From Duganella sp. 1411 (GTDB lineage Bacteria > Pseudomonadota > Gammaproteobacteria > Burkholderiales > Burkholderiaceae_D), in the NCBI RefSeq assembly GCF_017833525.1, contig NZ_JAFICD010000006.1, positions 62,001 to 126,000 of the forward strand: a stretch of DNA of 64,000 nucleotides. The letters run 5' to 3'. The translations under genes were made by a program, and so were the position numbers. Below are positions 50,360 to 57,842 of this stretch, piece after piece. How positions within the stretch are numbered: the stretch's first letter is position 1; every line of letters begins with the position of its first letter. Under the pieces are notes generated by a model. The model had not been told where the DNA came from. It saw only the letters and a program-made list of their open reading frames with translations, and ran no database searches.

Positions 50360-50506
50360 CTTGCCATCAATCCAACATCATTCCCATATCCCCAACGAGG
50401 GAGGCCTCGCGCCGGCCGCCGGACGCGCCGCGTGGGAAAAACGCTGCGCAATGTTGCCCTGATGCTTTAATATGGGCCCAAGACCATCCACCCCGCCCGA
50501 CGCCCT

Positions 50507-51394
50507 ATGTTTGATTCCGTGCCGCAATCGCCGCTGCTGTTCGCCCCCGCCGCCGACCTGGCGATCAGCCTGATCGCCGGCCTGTTCGGCCTGCTGATCG
50601 GCAGCTTCCTCAACGTCGTCATCCACCGCCTGCCGAAGATGATGCAGCGCGAATCGGACAACTACTGCGCCGTCGAGGCCGGCAAAGAAGAGGTGCACAC
50701 CGGGCGCTACAACCTGATGGTGCCGCGCTCGGCCTGCCCGCACTGCCACCACCAGATCACCGCGCTGGAAAACATCCCGGTGGTCAGCTACCTGGTCCTG
50801 CGCGGCAAATGCAGCAACTGCAAGGCGCCGATCTCGCCGCGCTACCCGGCCATCGAACTGTTGACGGGCGTGCTTTCGGCGCTGCTGGTGTGGAAGCTCG
50901 GCACCGGCTGGCAGGGCCTGGGCGGCCTGTTCTTCCTGTACTCGCTGGTGGCGCTGACCTTCATCGACGCCGACACCCAATTGCTGCCGGACGACCTGAC
51001 CTATCCGCTGATCTGGGCCGGGCTGCTGCTCAACGTCAACGGCACCTTCGTGCCGCTGCGCGACGCGGTGATCGGCGCGGCGGCCGGCTATCTGGCGCTG
51101 TGGACCATCTATTGGGCGTATAAACTGGTGCGTGGCCGCGAAGGCATGGGCTACGGCGACTTCAAACTGCTGGCCGCGCTGGGCGCGTGGATGGGTTGGA
51201 CGACGTTGCCGGCCATCGTGCTGATGGCCTCGCTGGTCGGGGCGGTGGTGGGCATCGCGCTGATGGTGGTCAACCGGCGCGGCTTCGACTACCAGATTCC
51301 GTTCGGCCCCTACCTGGCCGCCGCCGGGCTGATCACCTTCCTGTACCGCGAACCGTTGACCGAGTTCACCCGCGTCGTCTATCCCTACTTTTAA
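50507..51394 (+). CDS. pilD: Prepilin peptidase / N-methyltransferase PilD
   Basis: A 295-residue polytopic membrane protein that cleaves and N-methylates type IV prepilins. The cytoplasmic zinc domain has CPHC and CSNC pairs (near residues 75-105). The two catalytic Asp lie in FIDADTQLLPDDLT and MGYGDFKL. About eight membrane segments are seen. It is followed 15 bp later by coaE. The usual pilB-pilC-pilD run is broken here by the opposite-strand kinase gene. Confidence 0.95.
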   Translation: MFDSVPQSPLLFAPAADLAISLIAGLFGLLIGSFLNVVIHRLPKMMQRESDNYCAVEAGKEEVHTGRYNLMVPRSACPHCHHQITALENIPVVSYLVLRGKCSNCKAPISPRYPAIELLTGVLSALLVWKLGTGWQGLGGLFFLYSLVALTFIDADTQLLPDDLTYPLIWAGLLLNVNGTFVPLRDAVIGAAAGYLALWTIYWAYKLVRGREGMGYGDFKLLAALGAWMGWTTLPAIVLMASLVGAVVGIALMVVNRRGFDYQIPFGPYLAAAGLITFLYREPLTEFTRVVYPYF

Positions 51395-51409
51395 GAGCAA
51401 AGCCACGGC

Positions 51410-52015
51410 ATGAGCACTGCCCCCTTCTCCATCGGCCTGACCGGCGGCATCGGCAGCGGCAAGACCACGGTGGCCAATATGTTCGCCGAGCGCGGCGCCA
51501 GCATCGTCGACACCGACCTCATCGCCCACAGCCTGACCGCGCCCGGCGGCCAGGCCATGCCGGCCATCGTCGCCGAATTCGGCGCGGAATTCGCCGACGC
51601 CACCGGCGCGCTCGACCGCGCGCGCATGCGCCAGCTGGTGTTCGCCGACGCCGGCGCCAAGGCGCGCCTGGAAGCCATCCTCCATCCCCGCATCCGCGAC
51701 GACGCGCTGGCCGCCGCCGCGGCCGCGACGGGCAGCTACGTCATCTACGCGGTGCCGCTGCTGGTCGAATCGGGTGCGTGGCGGGCGCGGGTGGCGCGCA
51801 TCCTGGTGGTCGATTGCCGCGAGGAAGTGCAAATTTCCCGCGTGATGGCGCGTAACAATCTACCGGAATCGCAGGTGCGGGCCATCATGGCGGCCCAGGC
51901 CAGCCGCGCGCAACGGCTGGCGGCGGCCGACGACGTCATCGAGAATAACGATGGAATTGCCGCTTTGACGCCCCAAATCGACCGATTACACGCCTTATAT
52001 ATGAAAATTCGCTAG
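51410..52015 (+). CDS. coaE: Dephospho-CoA kinase
   Basis: A 201-residue P-loop kinase that performs the last step of coenzyme A synthesis. Walker A is LTGGIGSGKTT at residues ~10-20 and the CoaE-specific VDTDLIAHSL follows at ~33-42. The lid/Arg segment RVMARNNLPESQVRAIMAAQ is near residue 143. It lies just after pilD, a common order in proteobacteria. Confidence 0.96.
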   Translation: MSTAPFSIGLTGGIGSGKTTVANMFAERGASIVDTDLIAHSLTAPGGQAMPAIVAEFGAEFADATGALDRARMRQLVFADAGAKARLEAILHPRIRDDALAAAAAATGSYVIYAVPLLVESGAWRARVARILVVDCREEVQISRVMARNNLPESQVRAIMAAQASRAQRLAAADDVIENNDGIAALTPQIDRLHALYMKIR

Positions 52016-52124
52016 CATTTTCAAAAAGAACGGTAACAATACCTTCGCAACGTTTGTAATTTTGCTTGGCTTGCTTCAGAATCACGTGAATTCACCGCAG
52101 GTCCACAAATAGAGGGATGTTATT

Positions 52125-52880
52125 TTGATTGTCTACGAATATCCTTTCAACGAGCGCATCCGCACGTTGTTGCGATTAGAGGATCTGTACGAGAAATTCA
52201 AATTCTTTGTGCATCAGGAACATCCGATGCAGCACCACGTCGCCCTGTCGACGATCTTCGACATGCTGGAAGTGGCCGGCCGCGCCGACCTGAAATCCGA
52301 CCTGCTGCAGGAACTGGAACGGCAGCGCCAAAGCCTGCTGGGCTACCGCATGAATCCCAACGTCCAGACCGAAACCTTGGACGCCATCCTTGCCGAACTC
52401 GACGGTGTGAGCGGCGCGCTGGTCGCGGCGCAGGGCAAGACCGGCCAGAACGTGCGCGACAATGAATGGCTGATGAGCATACGCGGGCGGACCATCATCC
52501 CGGGCGGCGCCTGCGAATTCGACCTGCCGTCGTACTACGCCTGGCAAAAGCGGCCGGCCGAGCAGCGCTTCAACGACATCGCCACCTGGTTCGCGCCGCT
52601 GGCGCCGCTGTTCGACGCGCTGGCGCTGGTGCTGCGCCTGTTGCGCGACTCGGGCGGGCCGGTCAAGATGATCGCCGTCGCCGGCAGCTATCAGCAGATG
52701 TTGCAAGGCAAGGTCTACCAGATGTTGCGGCTGACGCTGGATGAATCGCTGGGCGCGATCCCGGAAATTTCGGCCAACAAGTACATGCTATGGGTGCGTT
52801 TCACCACCCAGGGCGGCGACCTGAAACCCAAGCCGCTGGAAGATGATGTACCATTCGAGCTCACACTCTGTAACTTCTAA
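52125..52880 (+). CDS. zapD: Cell division protein ZapD
   Basis: A 251-residue protein beginning with TTG (LIVYEYPFNERIRTLLRLED) and preceded by AGAGGGA at good distance. It has the helical ZapD (DUF1342) signature FFVHQEHPMQHHVALSTIFD. ZapD is a cytoplasmic cross-linker that bundles FtsZ filaments. It is followed 9 bp later by yacG, as in many proteobacteria. Confidence 0.95.
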   Translation: MIVYEYPFNERIRTLLRLEDLYEKFKFFVHQEHPMQHHVALSTIFDMLEVAGRADLKSDLLQELERQRQSLLGYRMNPNVQTETLDAILAELDGVSGALVAAQGKTGQNVRDNEWLMSIRGRTIIPGGACEFDLPSYYAWQKRPAEQRFNDIATWFAPLAPLFDALALVLRLLRDSGGPVKMIAVAGSYQQMLQGKVYQMLRLTLDESLGAIPEISANKYMLWVRFTTQGGDLKPKPLEDDVPFELTLCNF

Positions 52881-52889
52881 AGAAACATC

Positions 52890-53063
52890 ATGGCCACCGT
52901 AGTTAACTGTCCTACCTGCTCCGCCAAAGTGGAGTGGAGGGAAGAGAATAAGTATCGCCCGTTCTGTTCGGAACGCTGCAAGCAGATCGACCTTGGCGCC
53001 TGGGCCGAGGAAAAATACGCCATCCCCGCCGCGCCGCCCAAAGATCCGCTCGAGGAAGAATAA
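52890..53063 (+). CDS. yacG: DNA gyrase inhibitor YacG (small zinc protein)
   Basis: A 57-residue protein, MATVVNCPTCSAKVEWREEN at its start, with the four zinc-ligand cysteines in CPTC (7, 10) and CSERC (26, 30) and the conserved IDLGAWAEEKYAIP. In E. coli YacG inhibits DNA gyrase by binding GyrB. It starts 9 bp after zapD and closes the pilD - coaE - zapD - yacG set. A repeat cluster begins directly after its stop. Confidence 0.95.
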   Translation: MATVVNCPTCSAKVEWREENKYRPFCSERCKQIDLGAWAEEKYAIPAAPPKDPLEEE

Positions 53064-53066
53064 ACT

Positions 53067-53220
53067 CCGGGGTCAGGTCCACCATTTCTACACGGGCTTA
53101 ACCGTAACTCCAGGGTCAGGTCCACCAATTCTACACAGGCTTAACCGTCGCCGTGCTCCGGGCGGACGGTTCCCCCCTTCCACGGTCGAGGTCGTGTAGA
53201 AATGGTGGACCTGACCCCGG
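53067..53220. repeat. Triple-arm repeat, GGGGTCAGGTCCACC family, copy 2
   Basis: Three ~28-bp arms occur: 53067-53094 and 53110-53137 in the same orientation (43 bp apart, the second with changes such as CCAATTCTACACA), and 53193-53220 inverted. The tandem of the left arm together with the shared GGCTTAACCGT tail indicates a duplication of one arm. It fills the gap between yacG and the convergent mutT gene. Confidence 0.88.
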
Positions 53221-53224
53221 AGTA

Positions 53225-53644
53225 TTAGGCGTGCTCGGCGCGGACGACGTCCAGCCATTCGAGCAGCGGTATCGTGGCCGGTAGCAGCGGTTCGACGCCG
53301 ACCGTGCCCTGCCACGCGAACGCCTGGCCTTCGAGGCTTTGCGGCTCGCCTTCCCAATCCCTGCTGATGTAGAAGTGCAGCCGCACGTGCGCGTGCGGAT
53401 ACACGTATTCGACGCCGCACCATTCCTCGGCGCTGTTGATCGTCAGCCCCAGTTCCTCGACAAACTCGCGCTTGAGCGCTTGCAGGATCGTTTCGCCGGG
53501 ATCGACTTTGCCGCCCGGGAACTCCCAGTAGCCGTCGTAGGGCTTGCCGGCCGGACGCTGGCCCAGCAACACGTCGCCGTTCGGCTTCATCAGAATGCCC
53601 ACCGCGACATCGACCGGCTTGACCTTCGCTTCGGCCCCGCTCAT
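53225..53644 (-). CDS. mutT: MutT-like Nudix hydrolase (8-oxo-dGTP diphosphatase type)
   Basis: The start is the ATG at 53644, which overlaps the DUF815 gene stop as ATGA, giving 139 residues; the longer frame is antisense shadow. The Nudix box is complete: GGKVDPGETILQALKREF followed by VEELGL, matching GX5EX7REUXEEXGU exactly. The length and the KPNGDVLLGQRPAGKPYDGY start match MutT, which removes oxidised dGTP from the pool. It is the last gene of the argJ - DUF815 - mutT set. Confidence 0.93.
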   Translation of the reverse strand: MSGAEAKVKPVDVAVGILMKPNGDVLLGQRPAGKPYDGYWEFPGGKVDPGETILQALKREFVEELGLTINSAEEWCGVEYVYPHAHVRLHFYISRDWEGEPQSLEGQAFAWQGTVGVEPLLPATIPLLEWLDVVRAEHA

Positions 53645-54528
53645 GCCTGGCCACCCTGCGGCAGCTTGCCGGCGTAGTCCTTGGCGAACTGCCAGGCCAC
53701 GCGCCCCGAGCGCGAGCCGCGCTGCAACGCCCAGCGCAAGGCGTCGCCGCGCGCCGCTTCGATCTGCGCCTCGGTGCAGCCCAGCGACGACAGCCAGTGG
53801 CCGACGATGGCCAGGTAGTCGTCCTGCTTGAACGGGTAGAACGACAGCCACAGGCCGAAGCGCTCCGACAGCGAGATCTTTTCCTCCACCGTTTCGCCGG
53901 GATGCAGGTCGCCATCCTCGTCGTGCGTGTAGCTGGTGTTGTCCGACATCCGCTCCGGCATCAGGTGGCGCCGGTTGGAGGTGGCGTAGATCAGCACATT
54001 GTCCGATTGCGCCGAGATGCTGCCGTCAAGCGCCACCTTCAGCGCCTTGTAGCCGCTCTCCCCCTCTTCGAACGACAAATCGTCGCAGAAGATGATGAAG
54101 CGCTCCGGCCGCCCGGCGACGATGTCGACGATGTCGGGCAGCTCGGCCAGATCGGCCTTGTCGACTTCGATCAGGCGCAGGCCGTCCTTGCCGAACTGGT
54201 TCAGGCAGGCCTTGATCAGCGACGATTTGCCGGTGCCGCGCGCGCCCGTCAGCAGCACGTTGTTGGCCGGACGGCCCTGCACGAACTGGCGCGTGTTCTG
54301 CTCGATCTGCTCTTTCTGCGGGCCGATATGCTGCAAGTCGTCCAGCGCGATCGGCGACACGTGCGCCACCGCCTGCAGGTAGCTGGCGCCGCCGCCGCTG
54401 CGTTTGCGCCAGCGGAAGGCGAAGCCCAGCTTCCAATCGGGTTCGCGCGGCGCCTGCGGCAGCACCGCCTCCACGCGCGCGAGCAGGGCTTCGGCGCGCA
54501 CCAGGAATTGTTCGAGGGGCGTCGCCAT
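53641..54528 (-). CDS. DUF815-family AAA-type ATPase
   Basis: A 295-residue protein with Walker A GARGTGKSS (~residues 95-103), Walker B-like FIIFCDDLSF and a sensor-like IYATSNRRHLMPERM, as in the DUF815 family of AAA proteins. The C-terminal part includes LSERFGLWLSFYPFKQDDYL. The function is poorly known; many members lie between argJ and mutT as here. The stop overlaps the mutT start and the gene starts directly after argJ. Confidence 0.9.
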   Translation of the reverse strand: MATPLEQFLVRAEALLARVEAVLPQAPREPDWKLGFAFRWRKRSGGGASYLQAVAHVSPIALDDLQHIGPQKEQIEQNTRQFVQGRPANNVLLTGARGTGKSSLIKACLNQFGKDGLRLIEVDKADLAELPDIVDIVAGRPERFIIFCDDLSFEEGESGYKALKVALDGSISAQSDNVLIYATSNRRHLMPERMSDNTSYTHDEDGDLHPGETVEEKISLSERFGLWLSFYPFKQDDYLAIVGHWLSSLGCTEAQIEAARGDALRWALQRGSRSGRVAWQFAKDYAGKLPQGGQA

Positions 54529-54529
54529 C

Positions 54530-55765
54530 TCAGGAACGGTAATCGGCGTTGATGCTCACGTAGTCGTGCGACAGGTCGCAGGTGTAGACGGTGGCCGCCG
54601 CCGCGCCGCGCGCCAGCTTGACGCGCACCGTGATCTCGCTTTGCTGCATCACGCGCTGGCCGTCCTCCTCCTTGTAGTCCGGATTGCGGCCGCCGTTCTT
54701 GGCGACCCAGACGTCGTCCAGGTACAGATTGAGTTTGCTGACGTCGAGGTCCACACCGGCGTAGCCGATCGCGCACAGGATGCGGCCCAGGTTCGGATCG
54801 GAGGCGAAGAACGCCGTCTTGACCAGCGGCGAGTGGCCGATCGAGTAGGCGATCTTGCGGCACTCCTCGACGCTCTCGCCCTCTTCCACCGTGATGGTGA
54901 TGAATTTGGTGGCGCCCTCGCCGTCACGCACGATGGCTTGCGCCAGGAACAGCGACAGCTCGGTGACGGCGGCCGCCAGTTCGGCGTATTCCGGCGAGTC
55001 GACCGAGTTCACTTCCAGCGTGCCGGCGCCGGTGGCGATCAGCATGAAGGAGTCGTTGGTCGAGGTGTCGCCGTCGATGGTGATGCAGTTGAAGCTCTTG
55101 TCGGCGACTTGCTTGACCAAGACGTCGAGCACCGGTTGCGCGACCTTGGCGTCGAACGCCAGGTAGCCCAGCATGGTGGCCATGTTCGGCTTGATCATGC
55201 CGGCGCCCTTGCTGATGCCGCTCATGGTGACCGTGTGGCCGCCGATGGTGACCGTGCGCGAGCCGGCCTTCGGCTGGGTGTCGGTGGTCATGATGGCTTC
55301 GGCCGCGTTGTACCAGTTGTCCGCCTTCAGGCCGGCGACCGCCTGCGGCAGGCCGGCGATCACTTTGGCGGACGGCAGCGGTTCGAGGATCACGCCGGTC
55401 GAAAACGGCAGGATCTGCGACGCCTCGCAGCCCAGTTGCGCGGCCAGCGCGGCGCAGGTCTGGTTGGCCAGCGACAGACCCAGTTCGCCGGTGCCGGCGT
55501 TGGCGTTGCCGGTGTTGATCAGCAGCGCGGCGATCGGCTTGCCGCTCTCGCGGGCGGCGGCCAGGTGGGCCTTGGCGATCTGCACCGGCGCGGCGCAGAA
55601 GCGGTTGAGCGTGAACACGCCCGCCACGGTGGCCGTCGGCGCGACCTTCAACACCAGCACGTCCTTGCGGTTCGGCTTTTTGATGCCGGCTTCGGCAAAA
55701 CCGATTTCGACGCCGGCGACAGGCTTCAGGGCGGAGGCAAGGGGCAGAGGGGAATTGACGGCCAT
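54530..55765 (-). CDS. argJ: Bifunctional ornithine acetyltransferase / N-acetylglutamate synthase
   Basis: A 411-residue protein of usual ArgJ length. It recycles the acetyl group in arginine synthesis by transferring it from N-acetylornithine to glutamate. The autocleavage site lies in KPNMATMLGYLA, where the Thr becomes the nucleophile of the beta chain. Other features are the N-terminal AGVFTLNRFCAAPV and the C-terminal SHDYVSINADYRS. It heads the argJ - DUF815 - mutT unit. Confidence 0.96.
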   Translation of the reverse strand: MAVNSPLPLASALKPVAGVEIGFAEAGIKKPNRKDVLVLKVAPTATVAGVFTLNRFCAAPVQIAKAHLAAARESGKPIAALLINTGNANAGTGELGLSLANQTCAALAAQLGCEASQILPFSTGVILEPLPSAKVIAGLPQAVAGLKADNWYNAAEAIMTTDTQPKAGSRTVTIGGHTVTMSGISKGAGMIKPNMATMLGYLAFDAKVAQPVLDVLVKQVADKSFNCITIDGDTSTNDSFMLIATGAGTLEVNSVDSPEYAELAAAVTELSLFLAQAIVRDGEGATKFITITVEEGESVEECRKIAYSIGHSPLVKTAFFASDPNLGRILCAIGYAGVDLDVSKLNLYLDDVWVAKNGGRNPDYKEEDGQRVMQQSEITVRVKLARGAAAATVYTCDLSHDYVSINADYRS

Positions 55766-56142
55766 ATGAGTGATCTCGTGGGTAGGAAGAGGGAGCCGCT
55801 ATTGTAATACCTGACAGGCAAAACGGCGCAAGCCATTGCGCCGCCGGCGCGCAACGGCGGCCACGTCCGTTAGCAACTATTGGTTACTTTCCTCCGCACC
55901 CTGCGGTAGACGTGGCGAAATTGATAAATATGCTTTAAGAATATCTAACGTTGTCGTACAACCCTATGAATTCATGGGGTTTTTGCACAAAAACCACATC
56001 TTTTTAGCACGGTCGTCTATTTTTTTAATTTCGATTTCATGCATTTGAGAAATTAGTTTAACGTGTGCAACAAATGCCCCAACCCCGCATTGTCATGCAC
56101 AAACCAAGCTAAAAATCGACCACAACCAAGGATGTTAAATAC
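55766..56142. other. Divergent intergenic region, argJ / porin
   Basis: A stretch of 377 bp, AT-rich from about 55910 to 56060, with no plausible gene. It contains a perfect 18-bp palindrome, GGTTTTTG-CA-CAAAAACC at 55978-55995, and a related GCACAAACC at 56097-56105. These may be regulatory sites for the porin unit. The promoters themselves could not be fixed. Confidence 0.5.
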
Positions 56143-57360
56143 ATGAGAAAGCAACTGTTAGTAGCGGCCATGCTGTCCGCCTTCAGCGCCATCGCCGCCC
56201 AGGCCGGCACGCTCGACGACGGCAACCTGAGCATCAGCGGCTTCGGCACGCTGGGCGTCGCCAAGAGCAACACCGACGACGCGCAATTCGCCCGCTACAA
56301 CCAGGCCGAAGGCATCGGCGACAAGGCCCGCATCGGCCTCGATACCAACCTCGGTCTGCAAGCGACGTACAAGATGAACGACTGGCTGTCCGGCACGGTG
56401 CAGGTGCTGACCCGCAAGACCACCAGCGACAGCTACTCCACCGACCTGACCTGGGGCTTTTTGAAAGCGCGCGTCAGCGACGAGGTTAGCGTGCGCGTGG
56501 GCCGCATCGTCATGCCGATCTTCCTGATCTCCGACTACCAGAACGTCGGCTACGCCAACACGATGATGCGCCCGCCCATCGAGATGTACGGCCAGGAGCC
56601 GATGGAGAACGCCGACGGCGCCGACGTCAACTACCAGCGCGCCTTCGGCGACTTCAACTTCACCGGCCAGGCCTTCGTCGGCCGCAGCCGCGGCAAACTG
56701 TTCGTGCCGACCGGCGCCGGCTCGGTGGCCAACTACCGCGCCCCGGCCGCCGGCGTCAGCCTGAGTGGCGAATACGGCCCGTTCACGGTGCGCGTCGGCC
56801 ACGCCCGCGCCGACTTGAAGATCAAGGACCTGGCGCCGATCAACAGCCTGGGCGCCACCTTGCGCCAGGTCGGCTTCGCGCAGCTCGCCAGCGACATCAA
56901 TCTGACCGACGGCAAAAAGATCGCCTTCACCTCGCTCGGCGCGATCATGGACTGGAACAACATCCTGGTGCAAACCGAATACGCCCAGCGCCGCGCCAAG
57001 GACCCGGTCTACATCCCCGACACCAATGCCTGGTACTTCATGACCGGCTACCGCATCGGCAAAGTCCTGCCGTACTACTCGCACGCCGTGACCAAGGACG
57101 CCGGCAGCTCGGTGACCCTGCCCGCCAACTTCCCGCGCACCGGCGTGCTGTCGGCGACGGTGCGCAACACGCTGGTATCGGCCGAGCAGAGCGCCGACTT
57201 GATCGGCGTGCGCTGGGACTTCGCCAAGTCGCTCGCGCTCAAGGTGCAGGTGGACCGCGTCAAGCCCAAGACCAAATCGGGCATGCTGATCTTCGCCCCG
57301 GCGGCCGGCTATCGCAACAGCGTCACCGTCGTTGGCGCCTCGCTCGACTTCGTATTCTGA
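56143..57360 (+). CDS. Outer-membrane porin-like beta-barrel protein
   Basis: A 405-residue protein with a signal peptide (MRKQLLVAAMLSAFSAIAAQ, cut before AGTLDDG) and alternating strand pattern ending in SLDFVF, the C-terminal Phe signature of outer-membrane barrels. N-terminal GNLSISGFGTLGVAKS is typical of trimeric porin-like proteins. The exact porin class is not clear. It starts a plus-strand set with a small phosphate-binding-like protein and a sensor kinase, so substrate sensing and uptake may be linked. Confidence 0.8.
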   Translation: MRKQLLVAAMLSAFSAIAAQAGTLDDGNLSISGFGTLGVAKSNTDDAQFARYNQAEGIGDKARIGLDTNLGLQATYKMNDWLSGTVQVLTRKTTSDSYSTDLTWGFLKARVSDEVSVRVGRIVMPIFLISDYQNVGYANTMMRPPIEMYGQEPMENADGADVNYQRAFGDFNFTGQAFVGRSRGKLFVPTGAGSVANYRAPAAGVSLSGEYGPFTVRVGHARADLKIKDLAPINSLGATLRQVGFAQLASDINLTDGKKIAFTSLGAIMDWNNILVQTEYAQRRAKDPVYIPDTNAWYFMTGYRIGKVLPYYSHAVTKDAGSSVTLPANFPRTGVLSATVRNTLVSAEQSADLIGVRWDFAKSLALKVQVDRVKPKTKSGMLIFAPAAGYRNSVTVVGASLDFVF

Positions 57361-57376
57361 TTCAGGAAAACCGCAC

Positions 57377-57790
57377 ATGAAAAAAGTATCTGCTTCACTG
57401 GTGCTGGCCGCCCTGGCCTGCGCCACGCTCGCCACGCCGGCGGCCGCCGAAACGGTCGTCATCGTCAGCCAGAAAAATCCGGCCACGCGCATGTTCTCGG
57501 AACAGGCGTCGCAATTCTTCCTCGGTAAATCGGCGTTGTTTACGCCGGTCGACCAGGCCGAGGGCTCGGCCATCCGCGCCGACTTCTATCGCAAGGTCGC
57601 CGACAAGGACGCGGCGCAAGTCAAGGCGTTGTGGTCCAAGCTGGTGTTTACCGGTAAGGCGACGCCGCCGAAGGAGTATGCTGGCAACGCGGAGGTGAAA
57701 AAAGCGGTGGCCGCAGATCCGAAGGCCATCGGTTACATCGACAAATCGGCGGTGGACGACACCGTCAAGGTGATTTTGACGCTGCCTTAA
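57377..57790 (+). CDS. Small periplasmic phosphate-binding-like (PstS-like) protein
   Basis: The start is the ATG at 57377 (MKKVSASLVLAALACATLAT), 16 bp after the porin stop, giving 137 residues with a signal peptide cut near AAAE. The mature part (VVIVSQKNPATRMFSEQASQ onward, with IRADFYRKVADKDAAQVKAL and DPKAIGYIDKSAVD) resembles one lobe of phosphate-type binding proteins, far shorter than PstS (~340 residues). It may be a periplasmic sensor partner of the downstream kinase, not a transporter subunit; no permease is present. Confidence 0.75.
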   Translation: MKKVSASLVLAALACATLATPAAAETVVIVSQKNPATRMFSEQASQFFLGKSALFTPVDQAEGSAIRADFYRKVADKDAAQVKALWSKLVFTGKATPPKEYAGNAEVKKAVAADPKAIGYIDKSAVDDTVKVILTLP

Positions 57791-57842
57791 ACCCCAGCCC
57801 CGCGGCGCCGGGCTCCCTCCGGCGCCGTCCCACGGAGTGATT

